Source: Microbacteriaceae bacterium
GTDB taxonomy: Bacteria; Actinomycetota; Actinomycetes; Actinomycetales; Microbacteriaceae
DNA length: 64,000 bases
Reading direction: 5' to 3'
NCBI GenBank assembly: GCA_007117135.1
Contig: SKHB01000022.1
Coordinates: 1 to 64,000, forward strand
A program made the translations under genes and the position numbers. The number at the start of each line of letters is the position of its first letter. Positions within the stretch are counted from its first letter, which is position 1. The notes under the pieces are model-generated. The model was not told the DNA's origin. It made no database searches and saw nothing but the letters and a program-made list of their open reading frames with translations. This document shows positions 42,850 through 54,695 of this stretch, piece after piece.

Positions 42850-44987
42850 CCGCGCTCTCCGCGCTCCGTCAATGCGCCAATGAGAAGGTTTCGCAGTGCG
42901 ACCTCTTGCATTGTTCCCTCTTCAGCATCCTCAACATCCACCCCATCGAGTGCCCGCAGGGCAAGCCCCGACTTGTGGTCAATCAGCTCAGCAATACGGG
43001 TGTCTACCGTCTGGGCCGCCAAAATCCGCCACGCTGTCACCGGCACTTCTTGACCAATTCGGTGAACCCTGTCGATGGCCTGTGTTTGCTCGGCCGACGT
43101 CCAACTGAGCTCCGCCAACACCACGTTTGATGCCACCTGCAGGTTCACACCGACACCGGCCGCCTGGAGCGAACACACAATAACCTTCACGTCGGGGTTG
43201 TTTGTGAACTGGTCAATAGCGTCTTGCCTGACCTGGGCGGTTTGGTCCCCACGAATTTGTGTGGGCTGGAATCCTTGCTGGACAAAATGGCTATACGCCG
43301 CATCCATGACATCGATGTGCTTCGCAAAAAAGACCACCTTGCCGACGTTTCTTGCCAACTGGGACGTGTAATCGGCCGCCATGAGTGCTTTTGCCTGACC
43401 GATGCGCCTCACCAAAGTGAACACGTTGTCACCTGTTTGTTCCTGCTTTGATTCCTCAACTTCAGAGTGGGCGACCAGTTTCACCAAGTCATAGTCAATG
43501 TGACCAGGCTCTGTTCCCCGAGCAGTGAGAACCCGGTAGTAGCGGTCGATCAGTCGGGAAACCAGTGCGGCTTCAGCGTCACGAACACTCCGGCCCGACT
43601 CGTCGTCGAGTTCAACGGGAATGTCGGCAATTCGACGGGCCGGAATATCGCTTGCCACGTCTTCCTTCCGGCGGCGAACGATTCCCATTGACACCACAGC
43701 GCGCCGAGCTTCGGCGAAGAAGCCGGGGTCAACCGGAGTCAAACCTGTCGCCTCAAGTGCGACCATGAGGTCGCCCAGTGGTTTCTTTTCATCAATCCAC
43801 CCGAGGAACTCCCAAATCATGCGGAAGTCTTCGATTTGGTTAATCAGAGGGGTCCCTGTGAGGGCAATGAGCAACGGGTGCCCGAGACGAGCACGAATGG
43901 TCTTCGCGACTGCTTGGACATACTTTGATCGCTGCGATTCGCGGTTTTTGATGAAGTGAGCCTCATCGACAACCATTCCTCGGAAATCAAACTTTGACAA
44001 CCAGCCGACGTGACGGTCAAGGATGTCGTAGTTGACGACAAAGACGTCACTGAAAGCGTCAAGTTCACCGCCATCACCGTGAACAACGGTAACGCGCCGC
44101 GAAGGTATCCACTTGTGAACTTCCCTCGCCCAGTTCATTTTGACAACATTCGGAACAACAACAAGCAGCGGGAATGCTTCGGCCACCTCAGCAGCCATCA
44201 ACGCTTGAGCTGTCTTGCCAAGGCCTGGCTCATCTGCGAGAAGAAAAGTTCTATGTCCCTTTCGGACACTCTCAATAAAACGTGACTGGTGAACCATCAG
44301 GTCCACCCCACCCGGGGTGTGAAGCGGGCCCGCCTCTGGCAGGTCCATTGTCGCGGCCCCACCCCCGGCGCCCTGCTCGAATGCACGAAACAGAGGGTCA
44401 ATAAGTTCCCAGTTCGTCAATGCGCCAGCAACTTTAGCCGACGGATTCCGATAGGCGGCAAAGTCGGGAGCCATAAAAGGGTTTGCAAGCTGGGCCTGTT
44501 TGACAGACTGGGGAACAACCTGCTTGGCAAGTTCCGGAGACAGCTCGGGCTTTGCTTCAACAATGATGAGTTCTTCTGGATCCAACTGAGCCCCGCTAGC
44601 GACAAGAAAGTCGCGACGAAGACGCTTAGCAGCATCCGAGACTTTCGCCTCCGGAGCGAGAAGAGCAATCAGGGATGTGTCGCGGGCGGCGGTTTTCGCC
44701 ATAATGGCCGCGAGACCATCCAGCCGTTTGAGAACCTCTTGTCGTTCGGTGAGGCTCACATCAGGGTCTTCTTTCACACGGTTACGTTCTTCACGAACAA
44801 GGAGGGCCGCGACCTGGAACTTGGTGCGATTAGCGGGACTTACCCGGCCGCGAGCAGCCTGGTTCTCTACCTCACGAACCGCTCGGGCAAGGATCGGGAT
44901 AATGCCTTCTTCATCAAGGGGTCGCTTTTTCCCGCGGGCACGATTACCCGATCGCGCAGACGTCTTCTGGGCACCTGACTGGGCCAT
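42846..44987 (-). CDS. SNF2/DEAD-like helicase-family ATPase
   Basis: FLLADEPGLGKTAQALMAAE Walker A, MVVDEAHFIKN, QAIDRVHRIGQ motif; MAQSG start at 44987. Confidence 0.9.
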   Translation of the reverse strand: MAQSGAQKTSARSGNRARGKKRPLDEEGIIPILARAVREVENQAARGRVSPANRTKFQVAALLVREERNRVKEDPDVSLTERQEVLKRLDGLAAIMAKTAARDTSLIALLAPEAKVSDAAKRLRRDFLVASGAQLDPEELIIVEAKPELSPELAKQVVPQSVKQAQLANPFMAPDFAAYRNPSAKVAGALTNWELIDPLFRAFEQGAGGGAATMDLPEAGPLHTPGGVDLMVHQSRFIESVRKGHRTFLLADEPGLGKTAQALMAAEVAEAFPLLVVVPNVVKMNWAREVHKWIPSRRVTVVHGDGGELDAFSDVFVVNYDILDRHVGWLSKFDFRGMVVDEAHFIKNRESQRSKYVQAVAKTIRARLGHPLLIALTGTPLINQIEDFRMIWEFLGWIDEKKPLGDLMVALEATGLTPVDPGFFAEARRAVVSMGIVRRRKEDVASDIPARRIADIPVELDDESGRSVRDAEAALVSRLIDRYYRVLTARGTEPGHIDYDLVKLVAHSEVEESKQEQTGDNVFTLVRRIGQAKALMAADYTSQLARNVGKVVFFAKHIDVMDAAYSHFVQQGFQPTQIRGDQTAQVRQDAIDQFTNNPDVKVIVCSLQAAGVGVNLQVASNVVLAELSWTSAEQTQAIDRVHRIGQEVPVTAWRILAAQTVDTRIAELIDHKSGLALRALDGVDVEDAEEGTMQEVALRNLLIGALTERGERG

Positions 44988-45099
44988 CAATCTCCTTAGT
45001 GGATACGCGACACCCACGCAGACAAACCATCACAGCTGGGTGTCGATACTTCCTCTTGTCAGACCCGACGAATCACCTCGGTGACAAGCTCCCCCCAGT

Positions 45100-46596
45100 C
45101 TAACCCGTCAGTGCAGGGTTTGACGAATTATCCTCGGCCACATCAACCGCCCGCTTTGACATTGACGATGCCATCGCCTGAAAAATAATTCCGTGAAAAG
45201 GCATAACAGCAAGCCAATACAGACGCCCACCGAGGCCGTGAGGGAAGAAAATCGCCCTCTGGGTCAGCCTGCTGCCACCCTGCTCGCGAGATTCCACAGT
45301 GAACTCCAACCAGGCGAGGCCCGGTAACTTCATTTCGGCGCGTAAACGCAAGAATTTACCCGGGTCAATCTGTTCGACACGCCAAAAATCGAGTGCGTCA
45401 CCGGTGACCAACTTTTCCTGATCCCGTCGGCCCCGCCGAAGCCCCACTCCGCCGACCAGTTTGTCAACCCAGCCCCTGGCCGCCCAAGCGACTGGCCACG
45501 AATACCACCCGTTATCGCCACCAATACTTTCCACCACTCGCCATAGTGCGTCGGGTGGAGCAACACACCGCACTTGACGCAGATCGGTGTACACCGTGTG
45601 GCCAGACCAGTCAGGATCAGTCGGCAGGGGGTCTGCGGGAGCTCCGTGAACCGAGGCGTTGCGCCACGATGTTTCAATTTCGCCTTCTCGCATTCTCGCA
45701 AGTGCCAACCGGACAGCTTTTCGATATCCGGTCAACCCACCCGCAGGGGGAGAAATAACGTCGTCGATGTCATGGTTTTTCATCACCGCGTCGTGCAAAA
45801 GCGACTCAATAATCGGCACGGCCAGCGAACGGGGAATGGGAGTAACCAGGTTGACCCACTGCGACGCCAGCCACGGAGTCAACACGGGCATAGCGGCGAT
45901 GGGGCGCTGCTTCAAACCCGCCTCAACGGCATAACCATTCATCAGCTGTCCGTAACGGAACACGTCAGGACCACCAATGTCGAAAGCACGATTGACACCA
46001 GCATCCAACTCTGCGGCGCTAATGAGGTAGTGCAGCACGTCTCTGATCGCGATGGGTTGGATGAAGTTTCGCACCCATTTGGGTGCTGGCATATACGGCA
46101 ACACTTCGGTGAGGTGTCGAATCATCTCAAAACTTGCAGACCCAGACCCAATAATCACCCCCGCCTGGAGCGCAATGGTCGGAACGCCAGAGGACAAAAG
46201 AATTTCGCCCACCTGCTTGCGGGAATTCAGGTGCCTGGAGAGTTCACCTTCCGGGTGAAGACCCCCCAGATAAATAATCCTTTTCACTCCAGCTTTTTTC
46301 GCGCTGTCGGCAACAGTCGTCGCAATTTTTTGCTCGAGAGTGTGAAAGTCCTTGGACGCTGACATCGAGTGGACGAGGTAGTAGAGGACGTCTATCGACT
46401 CAGTCGCTTTGTCGACAACTTTCCTATCGGACAGGTCGCCTTCAACCACGGTGACATGGTCTCGCCATGGAACATCGGACAGTCGTGCGATGTTGCGAAC
46501 AACAACGGTCACTTCATGGTTTTTTTCCAACAGTTTCGGCACCAAACGACCACCGACGTAGCCGGTCGCTCCAGTAACAAGAATCCTCACACCCAT
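45100..46596 (-). CDS. SDR-family NAD(P)-binding protein with DUF2867-like C-terminal domain
   Basis: ILVTGATGYVGGRLVPKLLEKNHEVTVVVRN; C-terminal WRVVESIGGDNGWYSWPVAWAARGWVDKLVGGVGLRRGRRD. Confidence 0.88.
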   Translation of the reverse strand: MGVRILVTGATGYVGGRLVPKLLEKNHEVTVVVRNIARLSDVPWRDHVTVVEGDLSDRKVVDKATESIDVLYYLVHSMSASKDFHTLEQKIATTVADSAKKAGVKRIIYLGGLHPEGELSRHLNSRKQVGEILLSSGVPTIALQAGVIIGSGSASFEMIRHLTEVLPYMPAPKWVRNFIQPIAIRDVLHYLISAAELDAGVNRAFDIGGPDVFRYGQLMNGYAVEAGLKQRPIAAMPVLTPWLASQWVNLVTPIPRSLAVPIIESLLHDAVMKNHDIDDVISPPAGGLTGYRKAVRLALARMREGEIETSWRNASVHGAPADPLPTDPDWSGHTVYTDLRQVRCVAPPDALWRVVESIGGDNGWYSWPVAWAARGWVDKLVGGVGLRRGRRDQEKLVTGDALDFWRVEQIDPGKFLRLRAEMKLPGLAWLEFTVESREQGGSRLTQRAIFFPHGLGGRLYWLAVMPFHGIIFQAMASSMSKRAVDVAEDNSSNPALTG

Positions 46597-46662
46597 AGGC
46601 TACGCCGTGCACCCGGATGTTTCCTCCAGACAGACCACACACCAGTCGCCTATTCTCGGGTC

Positions 46663-47550
46663 GTGGACATCATCGCTCTCAATCAGTGGTTTGCCGAAAA
46701 CCAACGCCACCTGCCGTGGCGAGCACCTGGAACGACAGCGTGGGGTGTCCTGGTCAGCGAAATCATGCTTCAGCAAACACCGGTCGCTCGAGTTGAACCA
46801 GTGTGGCAGGAGTGGCTGAACCGCTGGCCAACCCCCGCAGACCTCGCAGCATCAAGCGTCGCTGAGGCTGTTCGCCACTGGGGCACACTCGGCTACCCTC
46901 GACGCGCTCGCAACCTTCACCGGCAAGCCGTGATCATCACCAGCGAACACGGCGGGATAGTTCCCCGTGATGTCGACACTCTGATGGGGCTTCCCGGCAT
47001 CGGCCCGTACACGGCTCGCGCGGTGGCCGCTTTCGCCTTCGGTGACCGCCACCCCGTTGCTGACACCAATGTGACAAGGGTTATCGCCCGGGTCACCGAA
47101 GGTGTCGCGTTTGCGGGACACTGGTCCGCCAAAGATAACCTCACCCGGGTGGACAGCGTTCTCCAATCCGAGACCGATGACCAATACCCGGTTGTGAATC
47201 TTGCCATCATGGAACTGGGTGCACTGGTGTGCCGGGCGAGAAGCCCGCTGTGTTCCGAATGCCCCCTGGCCGACCAGTGCTCGTGGCGCCAGGCGGGCTT
47301 CCCTGTCGACGAGTCAGTTGTCCCAAAAAAACAGGCTCGCTTTGAAGGCAGTGACCGTCAAGCTCGCGGAAGGCTCCTGGCGCTACTGCGAGAAAATCAC
47401 GACGCGATTGGCCAGTCTGAACTGCTTTCCACCCACCAACCGCAGTCTCAAGCGAGACGGGCGCTCGAATCGCTGGTGAGCGACGGTCTCGTTGCTGAGG
47501 TGGCCGAAGGTGAAGAGCCCCACTATGCCTTGAACCCCCAGCCCGACTAG
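46663..47550 (+). CDS. mutY: A/G-specific adenine glycosylase
   Basis: LPWRAPGTTAWGVLVSEIMLQQTPVARV; LPGIGPYTARAVAAFAFG; Cys cluster CRARSPLCSECPLADQC; GTG start. Confidence 0.92.
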   Translation: MDIIALNQWFAENQRHLPWRAPGTTAWGVLVSEIMLQQTPVARVEPVWQEWLNRWPTPADLAASSVAEAVRHWGTLGYPRRARNLHRQAVIITSEHGGIVPRDVDTLMGLPGIGPYTARAVAAFAFGDRHPVADTNVTRVIARVTEGVAFAGHWSAKDNLTRVDSVLQSETDDQYPVVNLAIMELGALVCRARSPLCSECPLADQCSWRQAGFPVDESVVPKKQARFEGSDRQARGRLLALLRENHDAIGQSELLSTHQPQSQARRALESLVSDGLVAEVAEGEEPHYALNPQPD

Positions 47551-48320
47551 ACCTTATCGCGCCGAATAATCTCCCGCATCGCTTCAATTGCCACTGGCAG
47601 CATGTGTTCCACCTTGGACGCTTCCCACTCTTCTGCAGTCATTGGCGACTGGTCAGGGTGGCCCATAATCATCATGATTCCGCTGGCACGAACACCCAAC
47701 ACCTGGGCGACAATGTATAGCGCTGCAGCTTCCATTTCCGAACAGATCGCGCCACCGGCCATCCAGGCATTCCATCGCTCGTCGAGGCGCTTTGCCACCG
47801 GCATGCGTGAAGGGTCATGCTGACCATAAAACGAATCCTTGGACTGGCTCACACCGAGGTGTGCAGTGAGGGTACTTGCCGTCGCCGCCTTCCACACCGC
47901 ATGAGTCAACTCAAAGTCGGCAACCGCGGGGAATTCGATGGGTAAATAGTGACTGGATGTGCCTTCGTCCCGAATGGCGGCCGATATGACACCAATATCT
48001 CCGGGGCGGATGGTGTCCTGCATGGCGCCGGAAGTCCCCACTCGAATAAACGTGTCCGCTCCAACCGCAACGAGTTCTTCCATGGCAATGGCAGCCGATG
48101 GACAGCCAATTCCGGTGGAGGTCACTGACACTTTTTCTCCGTCAAGAAACCCCGTCCATGTTTCGTATTCTCGGTGTCTAGCGACGAGAGTGGCGTCGTC
48201 AAAATAGCTGGCAATCATTTCGCAACGGCCCGGGTCACCCGGGAGGAAAACGTAACGGCCCACATCGCCTTCTGAGACCTGAATGTGATACTGACGGGGG
48301 TCTTCGCGATCCATAGACAT
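47547..48320 (-). CDS. udp: uridine/purine nucleoside phosphorylase
   Basis: YVFLPGDPGRCEMIASYFDD; STGIGCPSAAIAMEEL; EMEAAALYIVAQVLG. Confidence 0.9.
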   Translation of the reverse strand: MSMDREDPRQYHIQVSEGDVGRYVFLPGDPGRCEMIASYFDDATLVARHREYETWTGFLDGEKVSVTSTGIGCPSAAIAMEELVAVGADTFIRVGTSGAMQDTIRPGDIGVISAAIRDEGTSSHYLPIEFPAVADFELTHAVWKAATASTLTAHLGVSQSKDSFYGQHDPSRMPVAKRLDERWNAWMAGGAICSEMEAAALYIVAQVLGVRASGIMMIMGHPDQSPMTAEEWEASKVEHMLPVAIEAMREIIRRDKV

Positions 48321-48332
48321 TGCTTTTCTCCC

Positions 48333-48773
48333 TTAGTCGTCTGATGCTGATGTTTCGGCGTCTGACTGGTAGGGGTTGTCCTCACCCGCATACGACGCCG
48401 AGGCCGCCGCTTGACGCGTGTTCTCATCACGCTCGCGCGCCTCTCGAAGGAGCCGCTCAATATCTTCCGAGGTTTCGGGAAGGGCATCGGGAACAAACTC
48501 AAGACTCGGGGTGAGGCGAATCTTTAGATGCTTGCCCACCTCCGTGCGAAACATTCCGGTCGCAGCAGTGAAGGCTTTGTGAGTATCGGCGCGCTCTTCA
48601 TCAGTTCCGAGGACCGTGTAAAAGACGGTCGCGTGCTGAAGGTCGCCGGTCACTTTCACGTCGGTAATCGTTGCGTATCCCATCCGGGGATCTCTGACCC
48701 CCTTCTGCAACCGCTCGGCAATAATGCGCTGAATATGATCGGCGACTTTCCGAGCTCTCGGCGAATCAGCCAC
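48333..48773 (-). CDS. rbfA: ribosome-binding factor A
   Basis: [49 protein letters not shown]. Confidence 0.95.
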   Translation of the reverse strand: MADSPRARKVADHIQRIIAERLQKGVRDPRMGYATITDVKVTGDLQHATVFYTVLGTDEERADTHKAFTAATGMFRTEVGKHLKIRLTPSLEFVPDALPETSEDIERLLREARERDENTRQAAASASYAGEDNPYQSDAETSASDD

Positions 48774-51399
48774 GCACCTTTTCCTTCATTTCGATGGTCT
48801 CGATTTCATCCCCGACCTCGATGTCTTTAATCTTGCCAAGGCCTATACCGCATTCGAAGTCTGTTTTCACCTCGGTGACGTCATCTTTGAATCGTCGAAG
48901 GGACTCGATAGCCAGACCATCGGCAATAACTACACCGTCTCGAATGATGCGAGCCTTCGCGTTTCTGGTGATGGTCCCAGACCTCACAAGACTTCCCGCG
49001 ATAACACCAGCTTTGGAAGACCGGAAAATTTCCCGGACTTCGGCAACACCCGACTGCACTTCCTCGAACTCGGGTTTGAGAAGACCCTTCAAGGAGTTTT
49101 CAATCTCTTCGAGGGCGTTGTAAATCACAGAGTAGAAGCGAACGTCGACGCCTTCACGCTGGGCACGCTCACGCGCTTTCGTGTCGGGACGAACGTTGAA
49201 GCCGACAATGATCGCGTTATCGATGGTGGCGAGATTCACATCGCTTTCCGTAATCGCACCAACACCGCGGTGAATAATGCGCAACTGAACGCTGTCGTCA
49301 ACGTCAATCTTGAGAACGGCTTCTTCGAGCGCCTCAACAGCACCCGACACGTCACCCTTAATAATGAGGTTGAGGGACTCAATTTTCCCGTCCTCAAGAG
49401 CCTTGGTGAAGTCTTCGAGGCTGATGCGCTTCCTTGCCTTAGCCAGCAGGGCGTTCCGCTCTGCCGCCTCACGTTTTTCAGCGATCTGCCGGGCAGTTCG
49501 GTCATCGTCAGTGACAATGAAGCTGTCCCCGGCTCGGGGCACAGTGGACAATCCTTGAACTTGGACCGGCCTGGAAGGGAAAGCTTCGTCAACCGTGTCG
49601 CCATTCTCATCGACCATGGCTCGAACTCGGCCAAACGCCGTTCCCGCGACGATTGCGTCGCCGACACGGAGTGTCCCCGACTGAATCAGCACTGTTGCGA
49701 CAGCGCCGCGACCCTTGTCGAGCTTCGCCTCAATGGCCACACCCCTCGATGTCCGGTTGGGGTTTGCGCGCAGGTCGAGACCCGCATCCGCGGTGAGCAA
49801 CACCGCATCGAGGAGCTCGTTGATGCCCTCTTTCTTCAGCGCTGAGACCCGAACAAACATGGTGTCCCCGCCGTATTCTTCAGCAACCAGGCCAAATTCA
49901 GTCAACTGCTGAAGCACCTTGTCGGGGTTAGCGCCGGCGGCGTCAATCTTGTTGACCGCCACCACAATGGGAACGTTCGCTGCTTGGGCGTGGTTCAGCG
50001 CCTCAATGGTTTGCGGCATGATTCCGTCATCTGCCGCAACCACCAAAATGGCAATGTCGGTGACATTTGCACCCCGAGCACGCATCGCCGTGAAAGCTTC
50101 GTGACCGGGAGTGTCAATGAAGGTGATTGCCCGATCATTTCCGTCATGCTCAGTCCAAATTTGGTACGCACCAATGTGCTGCGTAATCCCACCCGCTTCG
50201 CCCTCAACAACATTCGCCTGACGGACAGCGTCCAGCAACTTTGTCTTACCGTGGTCAACGTGACCCATGACGGTCACCACCGGCGGGCGAATTTCCAAAT
50301 CAGCTTCTTCTTCATTCGCCTCAAGATCAATGTCGAAGCTTTCGAGAAGAGCTTTGTCCTCATCTTCGGGGGAGACAATTTCGACCTTGTAGCCCAGTTC
50401 TTGGCCGAGAATCTCAAATGTTGCCGCGTCGAGTGATTCGGTAGCGGTGGCCATTTCGCCAAGCTGGAACAGGACAGTCACCAGGTTTCCCGGGGGAACA
50501 CTGTGGCCGGTAATGGCCTCAAGCTTGTCGGCAAAATCGCTGATTGAAGACCCTTGGCGCAAACGAACAACCGTGTCGCCCTTACCTCGAGGAACTGCCA
50601 CACCGCCCAAAGACGGTGCTTCTCTCATCTCAAATTCCTCGCGCTTTGTCCGCTTGGACTTGCGAGACTTGCTCTTCTGGCCACCCCGGCCAAAGGCTCC
50701 AGCGGTTCCGCCACCGGCGCCACGGCCGCGACCACCACCAGGTCGGCCGCCGCCTCCTGGTCGGCCACCACCGGGGCCAGCAAAACCACCGGGACCACCG
50801 GGGCCTCCCGGGCCCCCACGGCCGGGGCCGCCTGGACGTTGTTGGAACGGGGCGCGTGCGCCACCGCTCTCGCTTCTCCCTGGAGCGCCGGGGCGGGCTC
50901 CTGGACGAGCACCTGCACGGTCTCCGCCCTCAGCACCCGGACGGGCCATGCCCTGGCGGGAAGCAAAAGGATTATTGCCGGGCCGTGGAATTCCAGGTCT
51001 CGCCATTCCTTGGCTGGAACTAAAGGGATTATTACCCGGTCGCGGGCCAGCTGGTTTGGGGATAGCTCCAGGGCTTGATGCGGCAGGCTTTTCGCTTTCG
51101 GGCGCAGGTGCGGGAGCAACTGGTTCATCTGCGGGGGCAGAAATGTCGGCCACGGCTGGCTCTTCGGCCGGAGCCACAGGAGCCTTCGGTGAGGGCTTGG
51201 CAGCAGGTTTTTCGGACTTTTGAACAGGGACAATTCCCTCTTCAGCGAAAGCCGCCTTCAGTTTCCTCACAACCGGCGGCTCCACGGTGGAGGACGGACC
51301 CTTGACGAACTCGCCGATTTCTTTCAGCTTCTCGAGGGTGCGCTTACTGTCGACACCGAGCTCAGCCGCAATTTCGTGTACGCGTGGTTTTCCCGCCAC
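48766..51399 (-). CDS. infB: translation initiation factor IF-2
   Basis: [38 protein letters not shown]; Gly/Pro/Arg-rich N-terminal linker; GTG start at 51399 inferred ([19 protein letters not shown]). Confidence 0.97.
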   Translation of the reverse strand: MAGKPRVHEIAAELGVDSKRTLEKLKEIGEFVKGPSSTVEPPVVRKLKAAFAEEGIVPVQKSEKPAAKPSPKAPVAPAEEPAVADISAPADEPVAPAPAPESEKPAASSPGAIPKPAGPRPGNNPFSSSQGMARPGIPRPGNNPFASRQGMARPGAEGGDRAGARPGARPGAPGRSESGGARAPFQQRPGGPGRGGPGGPGGPGGFAGPGGGRPGGGGRPGGGRGRGAGGGTAGAFGRGGQKSKSRKSKRTKREEFEMREAPSLGGVAVPRGKGDTVVRLRQGSSISDFADKLEAITGHSVPPGNLVTVLFQLGEMATATESLDAATFEILGQELGYKVEIVSPEDEDKALLESFDIDLEANEEEADLEIRPPVVTVMGHVDHGKTKLLDAVRQANVVEGEAGGITQHIGAYQIWTEHDGNDRAITFIDTPGHEAFTAMRARGANVTDIAILVVAADDGIMPQTIEALNHAQAANVPIVVAVNKIDAAGANPDKVLQQLTEFGLVAEEYGGDTMFVRVSALKKEGINELLDAVLLTADAGLDLRANPNRTSRGVAIEAKLDKGRGAVATVLIQSGTLRVGDAIVAGTAFGRVRAMVDENGDTVDEAFPSRPVQVQGLSTVPRAGDSFIVTDDDRTARQIAEKREAAERNALLAKARKRISLEDFTKALEDGKIESLNLIIKGDVSGAVEALEEAVLKIDVDDSVQLRIIHRGVGAITESDVNLATIDNAIIVGFNVRPDTKARERAQREGVDVRFYSVIYNALEEIENSLKGLLKPEFEEVQSGVAEVREIFRSSKAGVIAGSLVRSGTITRNAKARIIRDGVVIADGLAIESLRRFKDDVTEVKTDFECGIGLGKIKDIEVGDEIETIEMKEKVRG

Positions 51400-51469
51400 A
51401 ACTCTCCTGTCTGAGTGCACCCCAGACAGGGCGCACTACTACTTCCGTTCAGGACTCATTTCGAGCCAC

Positions 51470-51757
51470 TCATGAAAGGTCCATTAGCCGTTCAGCCATT
51501 TCTGTGTGCGAAGCGGTTGCTTCCCAATTCTCTAACTCCGTGACGTCTAGTCGGTTAGCTTTTTTCAAAGCACCCGGCCAGACGTTTTTTCGAAGACTGT
51601 TCCCGACGCACTTTCTGACCGGATGAACATACGCTCCCCTGCCAGGAAGAACACCTTCCCAGTCGACAACGCACTTCGCCTCCACCGCCACGACTCGAAG
51701 GAGAGCATCCTTACTGTCGTTGCGACGGCAGCCAAGACAGCGCCGCGTGGTCCCCAT
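51470..51757 (-). CDS. ylxR: YlxR family RNA-binding protein (DUF448)
   Basis: RRCLGCRRNDSKDALLRVVA...GRGAYVHPVRKC; between nusA and infB. Confidence 0.92.
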   Translation of the reverse strand: MGTTRRCLGCRRNDSKDALLRVVAVEAKCVVDWEGVLPGRGAYVHPVRKCVGNSLRKNVWPGALKKANRLDVTELENWEATASHTEMAERLMDLS

Positions 51758-51791
51758 ACTACTCCTAATGGCACCAAGGCGCCGACCGGGC

Positions 51792-52808
51792 CTAATCGGC
51801 CTCCATCACCGAGTCAGGCTGGATATCAATTTTGGCGCCGGTCAGCTTGGCAGCAAGACGAGCATTTTGGCCCTCTTTACCAATCGCCAAAGACAGCTGA
51901 TAGTCGGGAACAAGCGCCCGAACCTGCTTATTTTCAGCGTTCAACAGGAATGCACTAGACACTTTTGCCGGGGACAAAGCATTCTGCACAAACGTCGCCA
52001 GATCCTCGGAGAAGTCGACGATGTCGATTTTCTCTTCGCCCAGCTCAGACTGGACAGCACGTACCCGCTGGCCGAGTTCGCCGATGCAGGCGCCCTTCGC
52101 GTTAATTCCGGCCTCTGTCGCACGAACAGCAATTTTCGTCCGGTGTCCGGCTTCACGGGCTATTGACGTTATTTCGACGGTTCCCTGCTGGATTTCTGGC
52201 ACTTCCAACTGAAAAAGCCTGCGAACAAGGCCGGGGTGTGTCCGGCTGACGGTGATTGCCGGGCCTTTCATCCCCTTCTCCACCTTGGTCACATACACTC
52301 GAAGCCGTTTACCGTGTTGATAATCTTCGCCGGGGACCTGCTCTTCCGGGGGCAAAAGTGCTTCCACTTCACCCAAATCGATGTGAATCATTCGAGGGTT
52401 GGGGCCCTGTTGAATAATTCCGGAAACGATGTCCCCATCTTTTCCGCGATACTCGCCCAGAATGCGGTCGTCGCCGATATCTCGAAGTCGCTGGTTGATG
52501 ACCTGTTTGGCTGCATGGGCCGCAATTCGGCCGAAACCTTCAGGACTGTCGACCTCTTCGCCAACAGCTTCACCGTCGTCGTTTACGACGGGGACAAAAA
52601 CGGTGACGTGACCCGTTTTCTTATCCAACTCAACGCGCGCTCGAGGCAAATCAGGGTCAACACGCTGACCTCGATGATCGGCCACGCCAGTGTGTTTTTC
52701 GTATGCAATCAGGATGGCCTGCTCAATAATTTCAACCAGTTCGTCGAACGGAATATCCCGTTCGGATTCCATCAGTTTCAGCACGCTGAGATCGATGTCC
52801 ATTGCCAT
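51792..52808 (-). CDS. nusA: transcription termination/antitermination factor NusA
   Basis: S1 and KH domains; [41 protein letters not shown]. Confidence 0.96.
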   Translation of the reverse strand: MAMDIDLSVLKLMESERDIPFDELVEIIEQAILIAYEKHTGVADHRGQRVDPDLPRARVELDKKTGHVTVFVPVVNDDGEAVGEEVDSPEGFGRIAAHAAKQVINQRLRDIGDDRILGEYRGKDGDIVSGIIQQGPNPRMIHIDLGEVEALLPPEEQVPGEDYQHGKRLRVYVTKVEKGMKGPAITVSRTHPGLVRRLFQLEVPEIQQGTVEITSIAREAGHRTKIAVRATEAGINAKGACIGELGQRVRAVQSELGEEKIDIVDFSEDLATFVQNALSPAKVSSAFLLNAENKQVRALVPDYQLSLAIGKEGQNARLAAKLTGAKIDIQPDSVMEAD

Positions 52809-52903
52809 CCACCTCCTTATTCGATTGTCACCGGGTGCGACCCGATACCTTGAATGTTTCAGCCTAGTCGGCAGATAACTCCGCCCGCCAGTTGGACGTC
52901 CAG

Positions 52904-54673
52904 TTAGGACCGGGGAAAGAGTGTCGCTACAACCTGGCTAACGGGAACCTCGCTCCGATCACCCGTCTTCCGATCCCACAGTTCGACGAGACCGTTGACC
53001 GCTCCGCGGCCAACAATGACAATCTTTGGAACCCCAATAATTTCCGCGTCCGCAAATTTTACGCCGGGCGACACCTTCGGGCGATCGTCAAACAACACTG
53101 CGTGCCCGGCCCCGTCGAGCTCGCCGACCAGCGTGTTAGCCACACTCCACACCTCATCGTCTTTTCCAGCGGCAATCACGTGAACGTCATAGGGCGCGAC
53201 GTCCTCCGGCCACACTAAGCCTTTATCGTCGTGATGAGATTCGGCCAAGACTGCCATGATTCGCGTTACACCGATGCCGTATGACCCCATAGTGACGGTC
53301 ACCAACTTGCCGTTGTCATCCAACACTTGCAGCCCCAACGCTTCGGCATATTTGCGGCCCAATTGGAAAACGTGGCCAATTTCCATCCCCCGCTTGGTGG
53401 TCACAGGTCCCGAACCGTCGGGGGCGGGGTCACCGTCTCGGACGTTGGCGATATCCACCACACCGTCAGCCTCGAAGTCGCGACCACACACAAGGTGGAA
53501 AACGTGTTTCTGGTCAATATTCGCGCCGGTCACCCATTCGGTTCCTGTGACCACCCGTGGGTCGAGATAAAACGGAATTCCTGTCTGGCTGTGCTCCCCC
53601 AAGACGGGACCTGATTCTGACCACGGGCCAATATACCCCTTCACCAGTCCCCCGTGCTTCGCGAAATCCTCTTCGGTCGCCGCTTCGACAGCTCTCGGAG
53701 CAAAGGCCGCCTCGGCACGCTTCATGTCGACGTCTCGATCGCCGGGAAGACCGACAATGACGAGCTCTCTGGTCCCATCCGGGTCCACGAGGGCGAGAAC
53801 AACATTCTTCAACGTGTCGGCAGCTTCCCACGCCCGATCATCTCGCGGGTAGTCACGGTTCGCGAGATCCACGAGAGTCGCGATGGTCGGTGTGTCCGGC
53901 GAGTCGTGGATGATAGCAACGGGAAGCCCCGTCACATCTTTTGCCTCACCTACGGGCGATTGATATGCCTCCACATTCGCCGCATAACCACCAGCACTTT
54001 GCACAAAAGTGTCTTCTCCGACGTCGATGGGGTGGAGGAATTCTTCGCTCTTTGAGCCCCCCATTGCTCCCGCGTCTGCACGGACAATGACATATTCCAA
54101 GCCGAGCCGTCGGAAAATACGCTCGTAAGCGTCGCGTTGAGATTGATAGCTTTGCTCGAGCCCGTCGTCGTTCCAGTCAAATGAGTAGGCGTCTTTCATA
54201 GAAAATTCTCGCCCACGTAGAAGGCCAGCTCGCGGCCGTGCCTCATCCCGATATTTGTCCTGGATTTGGTAAATAACTAAGGGCAAATCTTTGTAACTGG
54301 AATACAAATCTTTGACAGTGAGGGTGAAAACTTCTTCATGAGTGGGGGCGAGCAAATAGTCTGCTCCTCGACGGTCTTGAAGGCGGAAAATTCCATCGCC
54401 ATATTCTTCCCAACGGCCTGTTGCCTCATACGGTTCCCGTGGGAGCAGCGCGGGGAAATGGACCTGCTGGGCGCCTGCTCGCTCCATCTCTTCATGAATG
54501 ATGTTTTCAATCTTCCGACGAACTCGAAGACCTAACGGCAACCAGGCGAAAATTCCCGGTGCTTGGCGTCGGATGTAGCCGGCACGAACAAGCCACTTGT
54601 GGCTTGCCACTTCAGCGTCGGCAGGGTCCTCTCGAAGCGTCCGGACGAAGAGGTGACTGAGGCGGCTGATCAC
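52904..54673 (-). CDS. proS: prolyl-tRNA synthetase
   Basis: [45 protein letters not shown]; editing-domain containing bacterial type. Confidence 0.97.
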   Translation of the reverse strand: MISRLSHLFVRTLREDPADAEVASHKWLVRAGYIRRQAPGIFAWLPLGLRVRRKIENIIHEEMERAGAQQVHFPALLPREPYEATGRWEEYGDGIFRLQDRRGADYLLAPTHEEVFTLTVKDLYSSYKDLPLVIYQIQDKYRDEARPRAGLLRGREFSMKDAYSFDWNDDGLEQSYQSQRDAYERIFRRLGLEYVIVRADAGAMGGSKSEEFLHPIDVGEDTFVQSAGGYAANVEAYQSPVGEAKDVTGLPVAIIHDSPDTPTIATLVDLANRDYPRDDRAWEAADTLKNVVLALVDPDGTRELVIVGLPGDRDVDMKRAEAAFAPRAVEAATEEDFAKHGGLVKGYIGPWSESGPVLGEHSQTGIPFYLDPRVVTGTEWVTGANIDQKHVFHLVCGRDFEADGVVDIANVRDGDPAPDGSGPVTTKRGMEIGHVFQLGRKYAEALGLQVLDDNGKLVTVTMGSYGIGVTRIMAVLAESHHDDKGLVWPEDVAPYDVHVIAAGKDDEVWSVANTLVGELDGAGHAVLFDDRPKVSPGVKFADAEIIGVPKIVIVGRGAVNGLVELWDRKTGDRSEVPVSQVVATLFPRS

Positions 54674-54695
54674 TGCCCCAGACTACCGCGGAAGA

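Noticed and set aside
38435-45017. Calling the nuclease/HNH/SNF2 stretch an established defence island
   Set aside because: No methyltransferase, Cas, toxin-antitoxin or known defence operon architecture; genes are in mixed orientation and interspersed with NUDIX and Pr6Pr genes. Kept only as a low-commitment finding.
50447-51223. 258-aa Pro-rich ORF antisense to infB
   Set aside because: Mirror of the Gly/Arg-rich IF-2 linker; low-complexity artefact.
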